Shown here one piece after another: positions 7,071 through 15,098 of a stretch of DNA of 64,000 nt. This DNA comes from Chryseobacterium joostei (lineage in GTDB: Bacteria; Bacteroidota; Bacteroidia; Flavobacteriales; Weeksellaceae). Numbering within the stretch: position 1 is the first letter of the stretch; each line of letters begins with the position of its first letter. The position numbers and the translations under genes were made by a program. The notes below the pieces were generated by a model. The model was not told where the DNA came from. It ran no database searches and saw nothing but the letters and a program-made list of their open reading frames with translations. The stretch covers positions 744,001-808,000 of the forward strand of contig NZ_CP033926.1 of the NCBI RefSeq assembly GCF_003815775.1. The letters run 5' to 3'.

Positions 7071-7571
7071 ATGAAAAAATTAATCTTACTGGGCGCAGTT
7101 TCAGCCTTTTTAATCAATTGTAATAAAAAGGCCGAAGCTCCTGCTCCGAAAGTTGAAACAGATACCATTGCCGTAGCTGAACCTGTAGTGGATACATTAG
7201 GTCCAAAATCTTTCTGCTATATTGGAACTACAGGAAAAGACAGTATTTTTGCTTCTATTGATGATAATCTGGGAACAATTACTGGAAAATTATCTTACAA
7301 AAACAGCGAGAAAGACAGTTCAAAAGGAGATATTACAGGTTTTAAGTCCGGAGATACCCTGAAGCTGACCTACGAATTCACTTCTGAGGGTAAAAAAAGC
7401 AAAAGAGATATTTACTTCCTTCAAAAGGATAATGCCCTAACGGAAGGTATTGGAGATCATAAGGACGAAGACGGGCAATCTAAATATGCTGACGAAAAAA
7501 AGATCAGCTATAAGGATGGACAAAAACTAAATACAGCAGATTGTAAAGTGGTTACCAAAGCTTTAAAATAA
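7071..7571 (+). CDS. Small lipoprotein of unknown function
   Basis: 166 residues. The start MKKLILLGAVSAFLINCNKK is a lipoprotein signal with a lipobox-like FLIN|C, so the mature protein is lipid-anchored at Cys17. A Pro/Ala/Val spacer follows, then a beta-rich domain with repeated short strands (CYIGTTGKDSIFASIDDNLGTITGKLSYKNSEKDSSKGDITGFKSGDTLKLTYEF). The architecture (GK/GD turns at regular intervals) resembles small lipoproteins common in Flavobacteriia, but I recognise no named family. It is single, with a strong bidirectional terminator directly after it. Confidence 0.8.
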   Translation: MKKLILLGAVSAFLINCNKKAEAPAPKVETDTIAVAEPVVDTLGPKSFCYIGTTGKDSIFASIDDNLGTITGKLSYKNSEKDSSKGDITGFKSGDTLKLTYEFTSEGKKSKRDIYFLQKDNALTEGIGDHKDEDGQSKYADEKKISYKDGQKLNTADCKVVTKALK

Positions 7572-7592
7572 TTGCCCCTACTTATATAAATA

Positions 7593-7620
7593 AAAACAGC
7601 CTTCATAAAGGCTGTTTTTA
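7593..7620. terminator. Bidirectional terminator between the lipoprotein and threonine aldolase genes
   Basis: AAAACAGCCTT and AAGGCTGTTTT pair perfectly around a four-base loop, with A and T runs on the two sides. It serves both convergent genes. Confidence 0.9.
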
Positions 7621-7622
7621 TT

Positions 7623-8657
7623 TTATGGCAACTCTCTTTTTATTATTTCAATAAATTGATTTACTGCATCATCACCCGTATTCCATGAAGTGATAAGACG
7701 GATGGCCGAAAAACTCTCATCTATTTTTTTCCAGACAAAAAAATCAAAATGTTCTGATAAAACCTGGATAAGGCCATTGCTTACAATCGGGAAAATCTGA
7801 TTGGTATAGGTATCAGAAAGGAATTTTACTCCTTTTTCCTGCAGTGCATGTTTTATCTTCATTGCCTGTTGATTGGCGTGTTTTGCCAGATCAAAATACA
7901 GGTCATCTTTCATCAGTTCCATAAACTGGATTCCCAGCAATCGTCCTTTGGCCAATAATGCTCCTTTCTGCTTGATATTAAATGCAAAATCCTCTTGAAG
8001 TACATGATTATTAATCACAATCGCCTCTCCTATCAATGCTCCGTTTTTGGTTCCGCCAAGGTAGAATATATCAGTAAGTTCCGCCACTCTTTCCAAGGTA
8101 AGATCACTGATTTCGGAAGTTAATCCGTGTCCTAGCCTTGCTCCGTCCATAAACAAATAGAGACGATTCTGTCTGCAAAATTCAGAAAGTTCTTCCAGTT
8201 CCTTTGCCTGATAAATGGTACCTAATTCCGTAGAATTTGATATATAAACAAGCTTTGGCATTACCTGATGCGGAACATTACTATGGCCCTCTAAAACCGG
8301 AATAATATCGGATGGTCTTAGTTTTCCGTCTTCAGTTTCAATACTTAATATTTTGTGTCCGGTAGCTTCAATCGCTCCGGTTTCATTATTTAAAATATGT
8401 CCTGTAGATGCAGAAACAGCACATTGATAAGGCTTTAGAATAGATGAAATCACGATTAAATTTGCCTGTGTTCCTCCGGAAACAAAATAAACCTCTGAAT
8501 CTTTCTTATTTATTTTTTCCTTAATTAATTCTTTTGCTTTCAAAGAATACATATCCTCTCCATAACCGGCCTGTTGGTCAAGATTATATTGTAAAAGAGC
8601 TTGTAAAATATTGGGGTGACATCCCTCAGAATAGTCGTTTTTGAATGAAAATCTCAT
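7623..8657 (-). CDS. Low-specificity L-threonine aldolase (PLP enzyme)
   Basis: 344 residues, the usual length. The family splits L-threonine or allo-threonine to glycine and acetaldehyde using pyridoxal phosphate. The opening FSFKNDYSEGCHPNILQAL, EVYFVSGGTQANLIVI (residues 56-70), the cofactor-contacting FMDGARLGHGL (169-179) and the PLP lysine in LGGTKNGA (Lys204) are all present. The variant FVSGGTQAN and the lack of an N-terminal FRSDT motif place it in the beta-eliminating-lyase-like branch seen in Bacteroidetes. It is divergent from the DtxR-type gene, and the two starts are 85 bp apart. Confidence 0.9.
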   Translation of the reverse strand: MRFSFKNDYSEGCHPNILQALLQYNLDQQAGYGEDMYSLKAKELIKEKINKKDSEVYFVSGGTQANLIVISSILKPYQCAVSASTGHILNNETGAIEATGHKILSIETEDGKLRPSDIIPVLEGHSNVPHQVMPKLVYISNSTELGTIYQAKELEELSEFCRQNRLYLFMDGARLGHGLTSEISDLTLERVAELTDIFYLGGTKNGALIGEAIVINNHVLQEDFAFNIKQKGALLAKGRLLGIQFMELMKDDLYFDLAKHANQQAMKIKHALQEKGVKFLSDTYTNQIFPIVSNGLIQVLSEHFDFFVWKKIDESFSAIRLITSWNTGDDAVNQFIEIIKRELP

Positions 8658-8713
8658 ACTGTAAAATTAAAAAAAGTTAAAATAACAAGAGTGATCTTTC
8701 CATATTATTTTGT

Positions 8714-8721
8714 TAGTTTTG
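8714..8721 (+). promoter_or_regulatory. -7 box of the DtxR-type regulator gene
   Basis: TAGTTTTG fits the Bacteroidetes TAnnTTTG consensus and lies 21 bp before the TTG start codon. I see no good -33 box. Confidence 0.5.
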
Positions 8722-8742
8722 TATTGAAAATCATCTAACATT

Positions 8743-9396
8743 TTGAGAACAACCCTAACAGAAGAGAATTACCTGAAAGCTTTGTTTCATTTAGTTGACA
8801 ATGAAAGAAAGGTGACCATTAATGAACTCAGCAAATTTTTAAATGTAAAAATGCCAAGCGTTAATAATATGATGAAGAAATTTGCTGAGAAAAAGTGGGT
8901 CATCTATGAGACCTACAAACCACTAATCGTTACAGAAAACGGAAGACGGGAAGCCGCCCTTGTGGTTCGAAAGCACCGACTTACCGAAATGTTTTTGGTC
9001 AAAAAAATGAATTTTGGTTGGGAAAACGTGCATGAAATTGCCGAGCAACTTGAACATGTACACTCTCAAATTTTCTTTGATAAGATGGATGAAATTCTTG
9101 ATCATCCTAAATTCGATCCCCATGGAGAACCTATTCCTGATAAAGACGGTAACATCATCGCTCAGGATCTTCAGAAATTAAGCAGCTGTGAAATTGGAGA
9201 AAATGTAACTTTTGCTTCAGTTACCCTCTCCGACGATGCTTTTCTTACATACCTAAATGACAGAAAGCTTCTTCTTAATACCAAGGTAAAGATCATTAAA
9301 ATTGAAAGTTTTGATAAATCGATGACCATAGAAATTGATGGCAAAACTGAAATTTTAAGCAAAAAAGCAACTGAGAAAATATTGGTAAAAAAATAA
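8743..9396 (+). CDS. DtxR/MntR-family metal-dependent transcriptional regulator
   Basis: 217 residues. The start codon is TTG: the family N-terminus (RTTLTEENYLKALFHLVDN) begins there and no ATG lies upstream in frame. Residues about 1-65 form the winged helix (VTINELSKFLNVKMPSVNNMMKKFAEKKWVIYE). Residues 75-140 form the metal-binding dimerisation domain with RKHRLTEMFLVKKMNFGWENVHEIAEQLEHVHS and DPHGEPIP. The last about 70 residues are an SH3-like FeoA-type domain. Glu, His and Asp ligands of the primary site are in place (HxxE, EHVHS). It would control manganese or iron uptake genes, none of which is adjacent. A terminator follows. Confidence 0.9.
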   Translation: MRTTLTEENYLKALFHLVDNERKVTINELSKFLNVKMPSVNNMMKKFAEKKWVIYETYKPLIVTENGRREAALVVRKHRLTEMFLVKKMNFGWENVHEIAEQLEHVHSQIFFDKMDEILDHPKFDPHGEPIPDKDGNIIAQDLQKLSSCEIGENVTFASVTLSDDAFLTYLNDRKLLLNTKVKIIKIESFDKSMTIEIDGKTEILSKKATEKILVKK

Positions 9397-9402
9397 ATTT
9401 AT

Positions 9403-9437
9403 AAAAGGTGACCACTAGGTATAGGGTCACCTTTTAT
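9403..9437 (+). terminator. Terminator after the DtxR-type gene
   Basis: AAAAGGTGACC (9403-9413) pairs with GGTCACCTTTT (9425-9435), giving 11 perfect base pairs before TATATT. Confidence 0.9.
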
Positions 9438-9584
9438 ATTATATATTTAAAAAAGAATAATAAGCTTTAAACTCACATGGAAGCATAATTTTATTTTCAC
9501 ATCTTTTTGAAAAGCAAGGATAGCATAATTGTTAAAAAAGGGTTAAACTCTCCATCCTAAAATATATGAAGATTTATTTTTAAC

Positions 9585-9592
9585 TAGGTTTG
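9585..9592 (+). promoter_or_regulatory. -7 box upstream of the metallo-beta-lactamase gene
   Basis: TAGGTTTG fits TAnnTTTG and lies 63 bp before the ATG. No clear -33 box is seen, and there is no regulator gene of AmpR type nearby, which fits constitutive intrinsic expression. Confidence 0.45.
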
Positions 9593-9655
9593 CAAAACTT
9601 TCTACAGATTTTGTCTTTCCAACAAGTACAAACTTTAATTATTACTAAAAAAATT

Positions 9656-10375
9656 ATGAAAAAAAGCATTCCATTTTTTATTGTTTCAATGTTGCTAAGT
9701 CCATTTGCAAATGCTCAGGTAAGAGATTTTGTGATTGAGCCACAGATTAAACCTAACTTCTATATTTACAAAACTTTCGGAGTATTCGGAGGTAAAGAAT
9801 ACTCTACCAATGCTGTTTATCTGGTTACCAAAAAAGGAGTTGTTTTATTTGATGTTCCATGGCAGAAAACACAGTATCAAAGCTTAATGGATACCATTCA
9901 AAAACGTCATCATCTACCTGTAATTGCAGTATTTGCGACTCATTCCCATGAGGACAGAGCTGGAGATTTAAGCTTTTACAACAATAAAGGAATTAAAACC
10001 TATGCAACAGCCAAAACTAACGAACTACTAAAGAAAGACGGAAAAGCTACTTCTACAGAACTTATAAAAACAGGAAAACCTTACCGCATTGGTGGAGAGG
10101 AATTTACAGTAGACTTTCTTGGTGAAGGGCATACTGCTGACAATGTCGTGGTATGGTTCCCAAAATATAAAATATTAGATGGCGGATGTCTTGTAAAAAG
10201 CAAATCAGCAGTAGATCTTGGATATACCGGAGAAGCCAATGTTGCCCAATGGCCAAAGACCATGGAAAAACTAAAGTCGAAGTACTCCCAAGCTACCCTG
10301 GTCATTCCTGGTCATGATGAATGGAAAGGAGGTGGACATGTAGAGCACACACTGGAACTTCTGAACAAAAAATAA
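9656..10375 (+). CDS. Subclass B1 metallo-beta-lactamase, IND/CGB-like (carbapenemase family)
   Basis: 239 residues from the ATG at 9656. Earlier in-frame codons precede a perfect Sec signal peptide (MKKSIPFFIVSMLLSPFANA), so the later start is right. The enzyme hydrolyses beta-lactams, carbapenems included, with two zinc ions in the periplasm. All B1 ligands are present: HSHED (H116, H118, D120 in BBL numbering), GEGHTADN (H196), GGCLVKS (C221) and IPGHDEWKGGG (H263). Sequence such as IYKTFGVFGGKEYS and VEHTLELLNKK is diagnostic, from memory, of the IND (C. indologenes) and CGB (C. gleum) group. No integron, insertion sequence or resistance island surrounds it, so it is an intrinsic chromosomal gene. 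Confidence 0.95.
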   Translation: MKKSIPFFIVSMLLSPFANAQVRDFVIEPQIKPNFYIYKTFGVFGGKEYSTNAVYLVTKKGVVLFDVPWQKTQYQSLMDTIQKRHHLPVIAVFATHSHEDRAGDLSFYNNKGIKTYATAKTNELLKKDGKATSTELIKTGKPYRIGGEEFTVDFLGEGHTADNVVVWFPKYKILDGGCLVKSKSAVDLGYTGEANVAQWPKTMEKLKSKYSQATLVIPGHDEWKGGGHVEHTLELLNKK

Positions 10376-10406
10376 ATTTGTTTATACTTTTTTTCACAAT
10401 AAAAAA

Positions 10407-10436
10407 AATCCCGAATGAAAATTCGGGATTTATATT
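10407..10436. terminator. Bidirectional terminator between the MBL gene and tssK
   Basis: AATCCCGAAT and ATTCGGGATT form a perfect 10-bp stem with a GAAA loop, with an A run on the left and T-rich sequence on the right. Confidence 0.9.
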
Positions 10437-10452
10437 TTAATAACAGATTGTA

Positions 10453-11592
10453 TTAGTCTAGTACACTCCAACCTCTCTTAGGGTTAGCATTGCTAGAAAC
10501 CTCCTGCTCGTTAACAATAATATTTTCTTTTCTCTGACCGATATAATCCAGTTCGCTAAGTTTGGCGAAGATGGTTTCTAAGCTTCTCAACATTTGCTGG
10601 ATATAAAGTAATGGCTCTCCACAATTGTGATGGTCATAGTTAGTCTCTGCTACAATAGAAAGCTGGTTCAGTAAGGTATGTGGTGCAATCTCACTCCATT
10701 CTAAACTATAGTTCAACATTTCTTCCAGTTCAGCAGGAACCAGAAGCTGAGTTGAGTTGTATAAATGAAGTGCCAGTTTTGCAAATGATTCAATTAAAAA
10801 TACAGGTGGCTGCCAAGGGGTAATATTTCTGAATTGGAAGTACATATCTCCAAAGTTGTTCACCATAGTGCTACACAGAAACTTAACGTTCTGTGCCAAT
10901 GCTGTATTTTGGTTTTTGTGAGATGCTTTTTGAATGATTTTAAAAGCATACTGTTGTAGATTTCCGATAGATTTTGCAAAGCTTCCGTAATAATCTACCA
11001 AAGCCGGATGACTCTGGATAGAGGTACATGGCGGGATAAAATTGGAATCTACCTGTGCAATATTAGCCTTTAAATCCACTTTCCCTATAATCAGATAGTT
11101 CCCTCCTGAATAACTGCTGTTCAGGGAAGTTACAGGAAGTAACTCAATATGGTGATTAGGCTGTGCATTTGGATGGCGTGGCGGAATTTCTTCCGGATCA
11201 ATATCCCCAAAAGGAACCTTATCAAAAGGATTTACAGAGATCAGAATATAATATTCACCGTCTACCTGCTCCTCATTCATTGACTTCGCCAATGATTTCA
11301 CACTGATTCTTCTATCGATCAATTCTATACGATATCCAGCCATAGTAACGGCGCTGCATCTTTTGATCACCAGCTGCACATCATTGGTTGCAGTGTTGTG
11401 AACATCAAAAATAGTACGGTCTGTAAATTCTGTGGAAATAGGCAAAAGCCCATAGTTATATGTAGTAATCCCAAGTGAATTGGAATCTCTGATGGTATCA
11501 ATTAAGAAATTATCCTGATCATTAAGGTGTCTCTGGGAAACTTTCATCCCATCCACCCAATTGATTGCAAAATGTTTAATAGGTTGTATCAT
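10453..11592 (-). CDS. tssK: Type VI secretion baseplate protein TssK (Bacteroidetes subtype)
   Basis: 379 residues, shorter than proteobacterial TssK (about 440). The N-terminal FAINWVDGMKVSQRHLNDQDNFLIDTIRDSNSLGITTYNYGLLP corresponds to the TssK start (W-x-x-G-M-x-L-x-x-x-H-F). The central beta-rich part and the helical C-terminal part (PPVFLIESFAKLALHLYNSTQLLVPAELEEMLNYSLEWSEIAP) follow the family layout. TssK links the baseplate wedges to the membrane complex in the cytoplasm. It is third of three leftward genes (tssG, tssN, tssK), 28 bp after tssN, and ends at a terminator. No sheath, Hcp or ClpV gene is in the window. Confidence 0.85.
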   Translation of the reverse strand: MIQPIKHFAINWVDGMKVSQRHLNDQDNFLIDTIRDSNSLGITTYNYGLLPISTEFTDRTIFDVHNTATNDVQLVIKRCSAVTMAGYRIELIDRRISVKSLAKSMNEEQVDGEYYILISVNPFDKVPFGDIDPEEIPPRHPNAQPNHHIELLPVTSLNSSYSGGNYLIIGKVDLKANIAQVDSNFIPPCTSIQSHPALVDYYGSFAKSIGNLQQYAFKIIQKASHKNQNTALAQNVKFLCSTMVNNFGDMYFQFRNITPWQPPVFLIESFAKLALHLYNSTQLLVPAELEEMLNYSLEWSEIAPHTLLNQLSIVAETNYDHHNCGEPLLYIQQMLRSLETIFAKLSELDYIGQRKENIIVNEQEVSSNANPKRGWSVLD

Positions 11593-11620
11593 GCTTAATA
11601 CTTTTTAATTTTTTTTGTGT

Positions 11621-12523
11621 TTATGATTTTCTTGCGACTCCCTCCTCTTCATGCTGAATAACTCTTTTACAAATAACCACTTCATTTTCAGAAATGCTGT
11701 TTGTAGTAATGTCCTGGTCGAAATCTATATATTTTCTAAAGCTGAAAAATGATTTTTTAGTATAAAAGATCCAGTAATAAGGCTCTCTTGTCTCATCTGA
11801 AAGATGAATAATTGATCCCGGATTTTTATGGTTATAATCATCCACTACTCTATAAAACCAGTCACCAAAAGTAATCCCAGTCGGAAGTGTTTTTGCTTTA
11901 ATTCTGAATCGGTTTGAATCTTCAAGGTTTTTACTTAATTCAACATTTAAAACCATTAATCTGTCAAAGTCAACCCCATCAAAATCAGGAAGTTTCTGTT
12001 CCGGAGAATATCTCCATGTTTTATAGATATCAAAAGGAATACTGATAAACTGAATATAACAGTAATAAAATACCATTGGTACTACAAAGATCAGCATACT
12101 GGTGGCAGCCATTACCGCATACCCTGTACCTTTGCTCATCCAATTAAATAGCAAGGTAAACAAAAATCCTCCCAATGCTATACACGTTAATGAAAGTATT
12201 GACTCAAATAAAATACTCATTGATAAAGATTCAATGTGCTTTTTAAAGTATCTGTGTAATAAGTTCACGTGAATAATCCCAAAAATAAGGTAAATAACCT
12301 GTGCAATGAGATACCAATAAGGATTAAAAAGATTTCCGGCAAATCCAAAAACACCTGGAATAGCCAGGCATAAACTGCACAGAAGAACGTATATAATAAT
12401 GACTTTAATTTTTATCGCAGGTTTATTTCTCCTGATGATTCCCAGGATAAACATCATTATAACTGCGATTAAAGGCATTAGGATATACCTTAAAAAAATA
12501 CCTTTTACTGAAGAAATTTCCAT
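11621..12523 (-). CDS. tssN: Type VI secretion membrane protein TssN (T6SS subtype iii)
   Basis: 300 residues. The first 170 residues hold about six hydrophobic segments (for example YILMPLIAVIMMFILGII, VIIIYVLLCSLCLAIPGVFGF, YWYLIAQVIYLIFGIIHV, ILSLTCIALGGFLFTLLF, MLIFVVPMVFYYCYIQF). The rest is a cytosolic beta-rich domain (FRIKAKTLPTGITFGDWFYRVVDDYNHKNPGSIIHLSDE...PYYWIFYTKKS). This is the TssN layout, a component known only from the Bacteroidetes T6SSiii, where TssN-O-P-Q-R replace the TssJLM membrane complex. It lies between tssG (54 bp) and tssK (28 bp) in the same direction. Confidence 0.85.
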   Translation of the reverse strand: MEISSVKGIFLRYILMPLIAVIMMFILGIIRRNKPAIKIKVIIIYVLLCSLCLAIPGVFGFAGNLFNPYWYLIAQVIYLIFGIIHVNLLHRYFKKHIESLSMSILFESILSLTCIALGGFLFTLLFNWMSKGTGYAVMAATSMLIFVVPMVFYYCYIQFISIPFDIYKTWRYSPEQKLPDFDGVDFDRLMVLNVELSKNLEDSNRFRIKAKTLPTGITFGDWFYRVVDDYNHKNPGSIIHLSDETREPYYWIFYTKKSFFSFRKYIDFDQDITTNSISENEVVICKRVIQHEEEGVARKS

Positions 12524-12577
12524 TTTTTTCTTTTCGAATTTATACTTTGTTGGTAGTTGTAAATATAATAAAATAAT

Positions 12578-13519
12578 TTAGAGGAATGTAGAGTATCCAA
12601 GGCGGCTGGCATTTCTTTCATCATCCATAAGGCTGAACGAGTATTCTACCTTTTCTGTGACAAAATTTTCCTCTATATCCACCGTTACCGGAAGAAAATA
12701 GTCATACAATGCCTGAAGAACATTTCTGAACGGACTTCCGGGAATATATTTCTTCATATCCTCATAAGGAATCGGACCTATATTGACCACCCAGTTCCTT
12801 TGCCCATCCATATGTCTTCCACTCGGAATATAAGTAACTCCCAGCCTTGAATTTCCCAACAGCATAGAGTCATTATTTTTCTCTATTCCATCAATAACAT
12901 TTGGAGAAAAAGTTACCTCTACAGGTACTTGCAGAAATGCAGTCATACATCTTTCAAACCATTTCTTGTCTCCTCGGATCTGATGGAAAAATGGCAAAAT
13001 ATGCATAAAGACATAAGCGTTTTTCTTATCCAGCATATTGATCAGTGGCCACAGCTCGCTTACTGTTTCCAGCAAAGAATCTGTATTACTGGAAATATCA
13101 AACTCAGATTCCTTAAGTAAAGCACTGATCTCCGTAAAAAAAACTTCCAGCTCAAAAGGGCGGAAAAATTTTCGGGCATCATCCTCTACTCTTTTCTGTT
13201 TACGAATTTCTCTTACAACGGTGTCTACATTTTTTCTGGAAGCTCCAAGAGACGGCGGATGAAATAGTCCCTCAGGAAGATAATCATAAATCCCCTCCCT
13301 ATAAGTCTCTATAGTGAATACTTCCTCATCAAAGCCTAGATAACTGCTCGAAATGCTTTTAATATCCTTTAAATAGGCACGGTCATTTACACCTACCCTT
13401 TCAATAAAGATATTGCTTACGGTCCGTTGGTATTTTAAAAGGTTAACAGCCACAGCTTCAGCCTTAAAGTCTGTCTGCAGCTTATTGTAATTCATGTCTA
13501 CAATATTGTTCTCATGCAT
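12578..13519 (-). CDS. tssG: Type VI secretion baseplate protein TssG
   Basis: 313 residues. The C-terminal third shows the TssG pattern: GIEKNNDSMLLGNSRLGVTYIPSGRHMDGQRNWVVNIGPIPYEDMKKYIPGS, then a stretch on a predicted helix FRNVLQALYDYFLPV, and the terminal RLGYSTFL equivalent to the RLGWxxWL ending of TssG. TssG with TssF, TssE and TssK builds the baseplate wedge. The N-terminal third is less conserved. It is the first gene of the tssG-tssN-tssK unit. An in-frame ATG at 13495 is an alternative start. Upstream lie nearly 480 bp without a gene, including a 10-copy heptamer repeat. Confidence 0.75.
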   Translation of the reverse strand: MHENNIVDMNYNKLQTDFKAEAVAVNLLKYQRTVSNIFIERVGVNDRAYLKDIKSISSSYLGFDEEVFTIETYREGIYDYLPEGLFHPPSLGASRKNVDTVVREIRKQKRVEDDARKFFRPFELEVFFTEISALLKESEFDISSNTDSLLETVSELWPLINMLDKKNAYVFMHILPFFHQIRGDKKWFERCMTAFLQVPVEVTFSPNVIDGIEKNNDSMLLGNSRLGVTYIPSGRHMDGQRNWVVNIGPIPYEDMKKYIPGSPFRNVLQALYDYFLPVTVDIEENFVTEKVEYSFSLMDDERNASRLGYSTFL

Positions 13520-13976
13520 AGTGTTTCCTGTGATTATGACTTGTAAAGATAATATATCTCGTAAGTTTGAAAAAATATTTTGGCAATAATTTTATCCTAA
13601 AAGTACTATTTTATTGACATTAAAAGGAATAAATTCAAGTAAATTCCGTAAAAATACGGTAAAAAGCATATCAGCTCTATGTTTAAAAGTAAAAGGTAGT
13701 GTTCAAAATCAGAGGTTTAAAAATTTTTCCCTAATATTTTATAAAGTCCATTCCTTTGCAATATAACCTCCCTCCATTATACATTATACATTATACATTA
13801 TACATTATACATTATACATTATACATTATACATTATACATTATACAAAAATAAATCCTCTCCTTAACTTAACCGTCCAAACCTAGTACAATTCCCTATTT
13901 TATTTAGATTAAATTTTATTAACATTTATTACGGAATAAATTCGGGATAATTCATGCTCATTCGGAAAGCGGGCCG
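13520..13976. other. Long intergenic region between tssG and the nuclease gene
   Basis: No gene is seen. It holds the heptamer tandem repeat at 13775-13845, AT-rich sequence on both sides, and near its right end the promoter of the nuclease gene. On the leftward strand, TATCTTTA about 30 bp before tssG is close to but not a full match to the -7 consensus. Confidence 0.7.
13775..13845 (+). repeat. Heptamer tandem repeat CATTATA, 10 perfect copies
   Basis: Ten uninterrupted copies of CATTATA run from 13775 to 13844. The array lies 256 bp before tssG (leftward) and 163 bp before the nuclease start (rightward). A perfect array of this length is a likely hotspot for slipped-strand length change. 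It is too short and has no spacers, so it is not a CRISPR array. Confidence 0.95.
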
Positions 13977-13984
13977 TATCTTTG
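13977..13984 (+). promoter_or_regulatory. -7 box of the S1/P1 nuclease gene
   Basis: TATCTTTG matches TAnnTTTG and is followed by CAG, as at several other starts in this window. The ATG lies 23 bp further on. No clear -33 box. Confidence 0.6.
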
Positions 13985-14007
13985 CAGATTGAAAATTGTT
14001 ATTTAAA

Positions 14008-14799
14008 ATGAAAAGTATTTATTCTAAAATTCTGATTTTAGCATTCATTTCCTCTTCACTTTATTCTTATGCGTGGGGATTAACAGGTCATAGAGTCATT
14101 GCAGACATTGCTGAAAACCACCTTTCGAGAAAGGCTAGAAGAGAAATCAAAAAAATAATGGGAAAAGAGCGTTTGGCATATTGGGCCAACTGGCCAGATT
14201 TCATTAAGTCTGATACAACGGGCGTATGGAAGCAGGCTTCATCCTGGCATTATGTAAACATTGATCCACAGACAGATCTTAAGGCTTTTGATCAAAACCT
14301 AAAGATGCAGGCAGGTCCAAGTCTTTATACTCAGATAAACACTTTATCCGGACAAATTAAGGATAAAAACACTTCTGAAAAGGACAGAAAAATCGCTTTA
14401 ATCTTCCTTATTCATATTATGGGAGATCTTGCTCAGCCTCTACACGTAGGAAGAGCTGAAGATTTAGGAGGAAATAAGATCAATGTTACTTACTTTGGAG
14501 AAAAAACAAACTTACACTCTGTTTGGGACGGGAAACTAGTTGATTCTCAAAAATACAGCTATACCGAATATTCCAAGCTTTTGGATATCAAATCTAAAGA
14601 AGAAGTAGCACAAATTCAATCCGGAACACTGGAAGACTGGTTGTATGATTCGCATAAAATTGCCAACAAAATCTATGCACAGACTCCAAATGATTCAAAA
14701 TTATCCTACGATTATCAGTATAAATTCAACGAAACAATGGAAAGACAATTATTGTTCGGAGGATTAAGACTGGCGAAAGTACTGAATGAATTATTTTAA
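14008..14799 (+). CDS. Secreted S1/P1-family nuclease (zinc-dependent)
   Basis: 263 residues from the ATG at 14008. A TTG four codons earlier is less likely. A Sec signal peptide ends SSLYSYA, so the mature protein begins at Trp (WGLTGHRVIADIAENHLS). In S1/P1 nucleases the N-terminal Trp itself binds zinc, so this cleavage site fits function. Other ligands are visible in order: GHR, NWPDFIKSD, SSWHYVNID, HIMGDLAQPLHVG and NLHSVWDGKL. The family cuts single-stranded DNA and RNA and removes 3'-phosphates outside the cell or in the periplasm. It stands alone with its own promoter and a terminator. Confidence 0.92.
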   Translation: MKSIYSKILILAFISSSLYSYAWGLTGHRVIADIAENHLSRKARREIKKIMGKERLAYWANWPDFIKSDTTGVWKQASSWHYVNIDPQTDLKAFDQNLKMQAGPSLYTQINTLSGQIKDKNTSEKDRKIALIFLIHIMGDLAQPLHVGRAEDLGGNKINVTYFGEKTNLHSVWDGKLVDSQKYSYTEYSKLLDIKSKEEVAQIQSGTLEDWLYDSHKIANKIYAQTPNDSKLSYDYQYKFNETMERQLLFGGLRLAKVLNELF

Positions 14800-14862
14800 T
14801 TACCGGTTGCTGGTAAACATTTAAGAATACTGGCTACAGTTAAAATATTACTTAATAGTTAT

Positions 14863-14892
14863 AAAACGGAACTTCGGTTTCGTTTTTTTTGT
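14863..14892 (+). terminator. Terminator after the nuclease gene
   Basis: AAAACGGAAC and GTTTCGTTTT pair over 10 bp (one G-U) with a TTCG tetraloop, followed by a T run. Confidence 0.85.
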
Positions 14893-15098
14893 TTAGAACT
14901 TAAGGCTCTTGCACTATTTCACTATTTAAGCTTTAAAAATAATATTCTTACCCATCTTCTAATTAAATTAACTTCTAAAGTATTACCTCTTGATTTTCCC
15001 TATAATACTACTTTTTACAAAAAAAATCAAAATAGGTGTAACCTTTTCACTTTGCCAAACGTATATACTATAGTAACTCTTTTTTGAGGATAAAATAA

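Noticed and set aside
13775..13845. CRISPR array
   Set aside because: The 7-bp unit is repeated head to tail without spacers and no cas gene is nearby.
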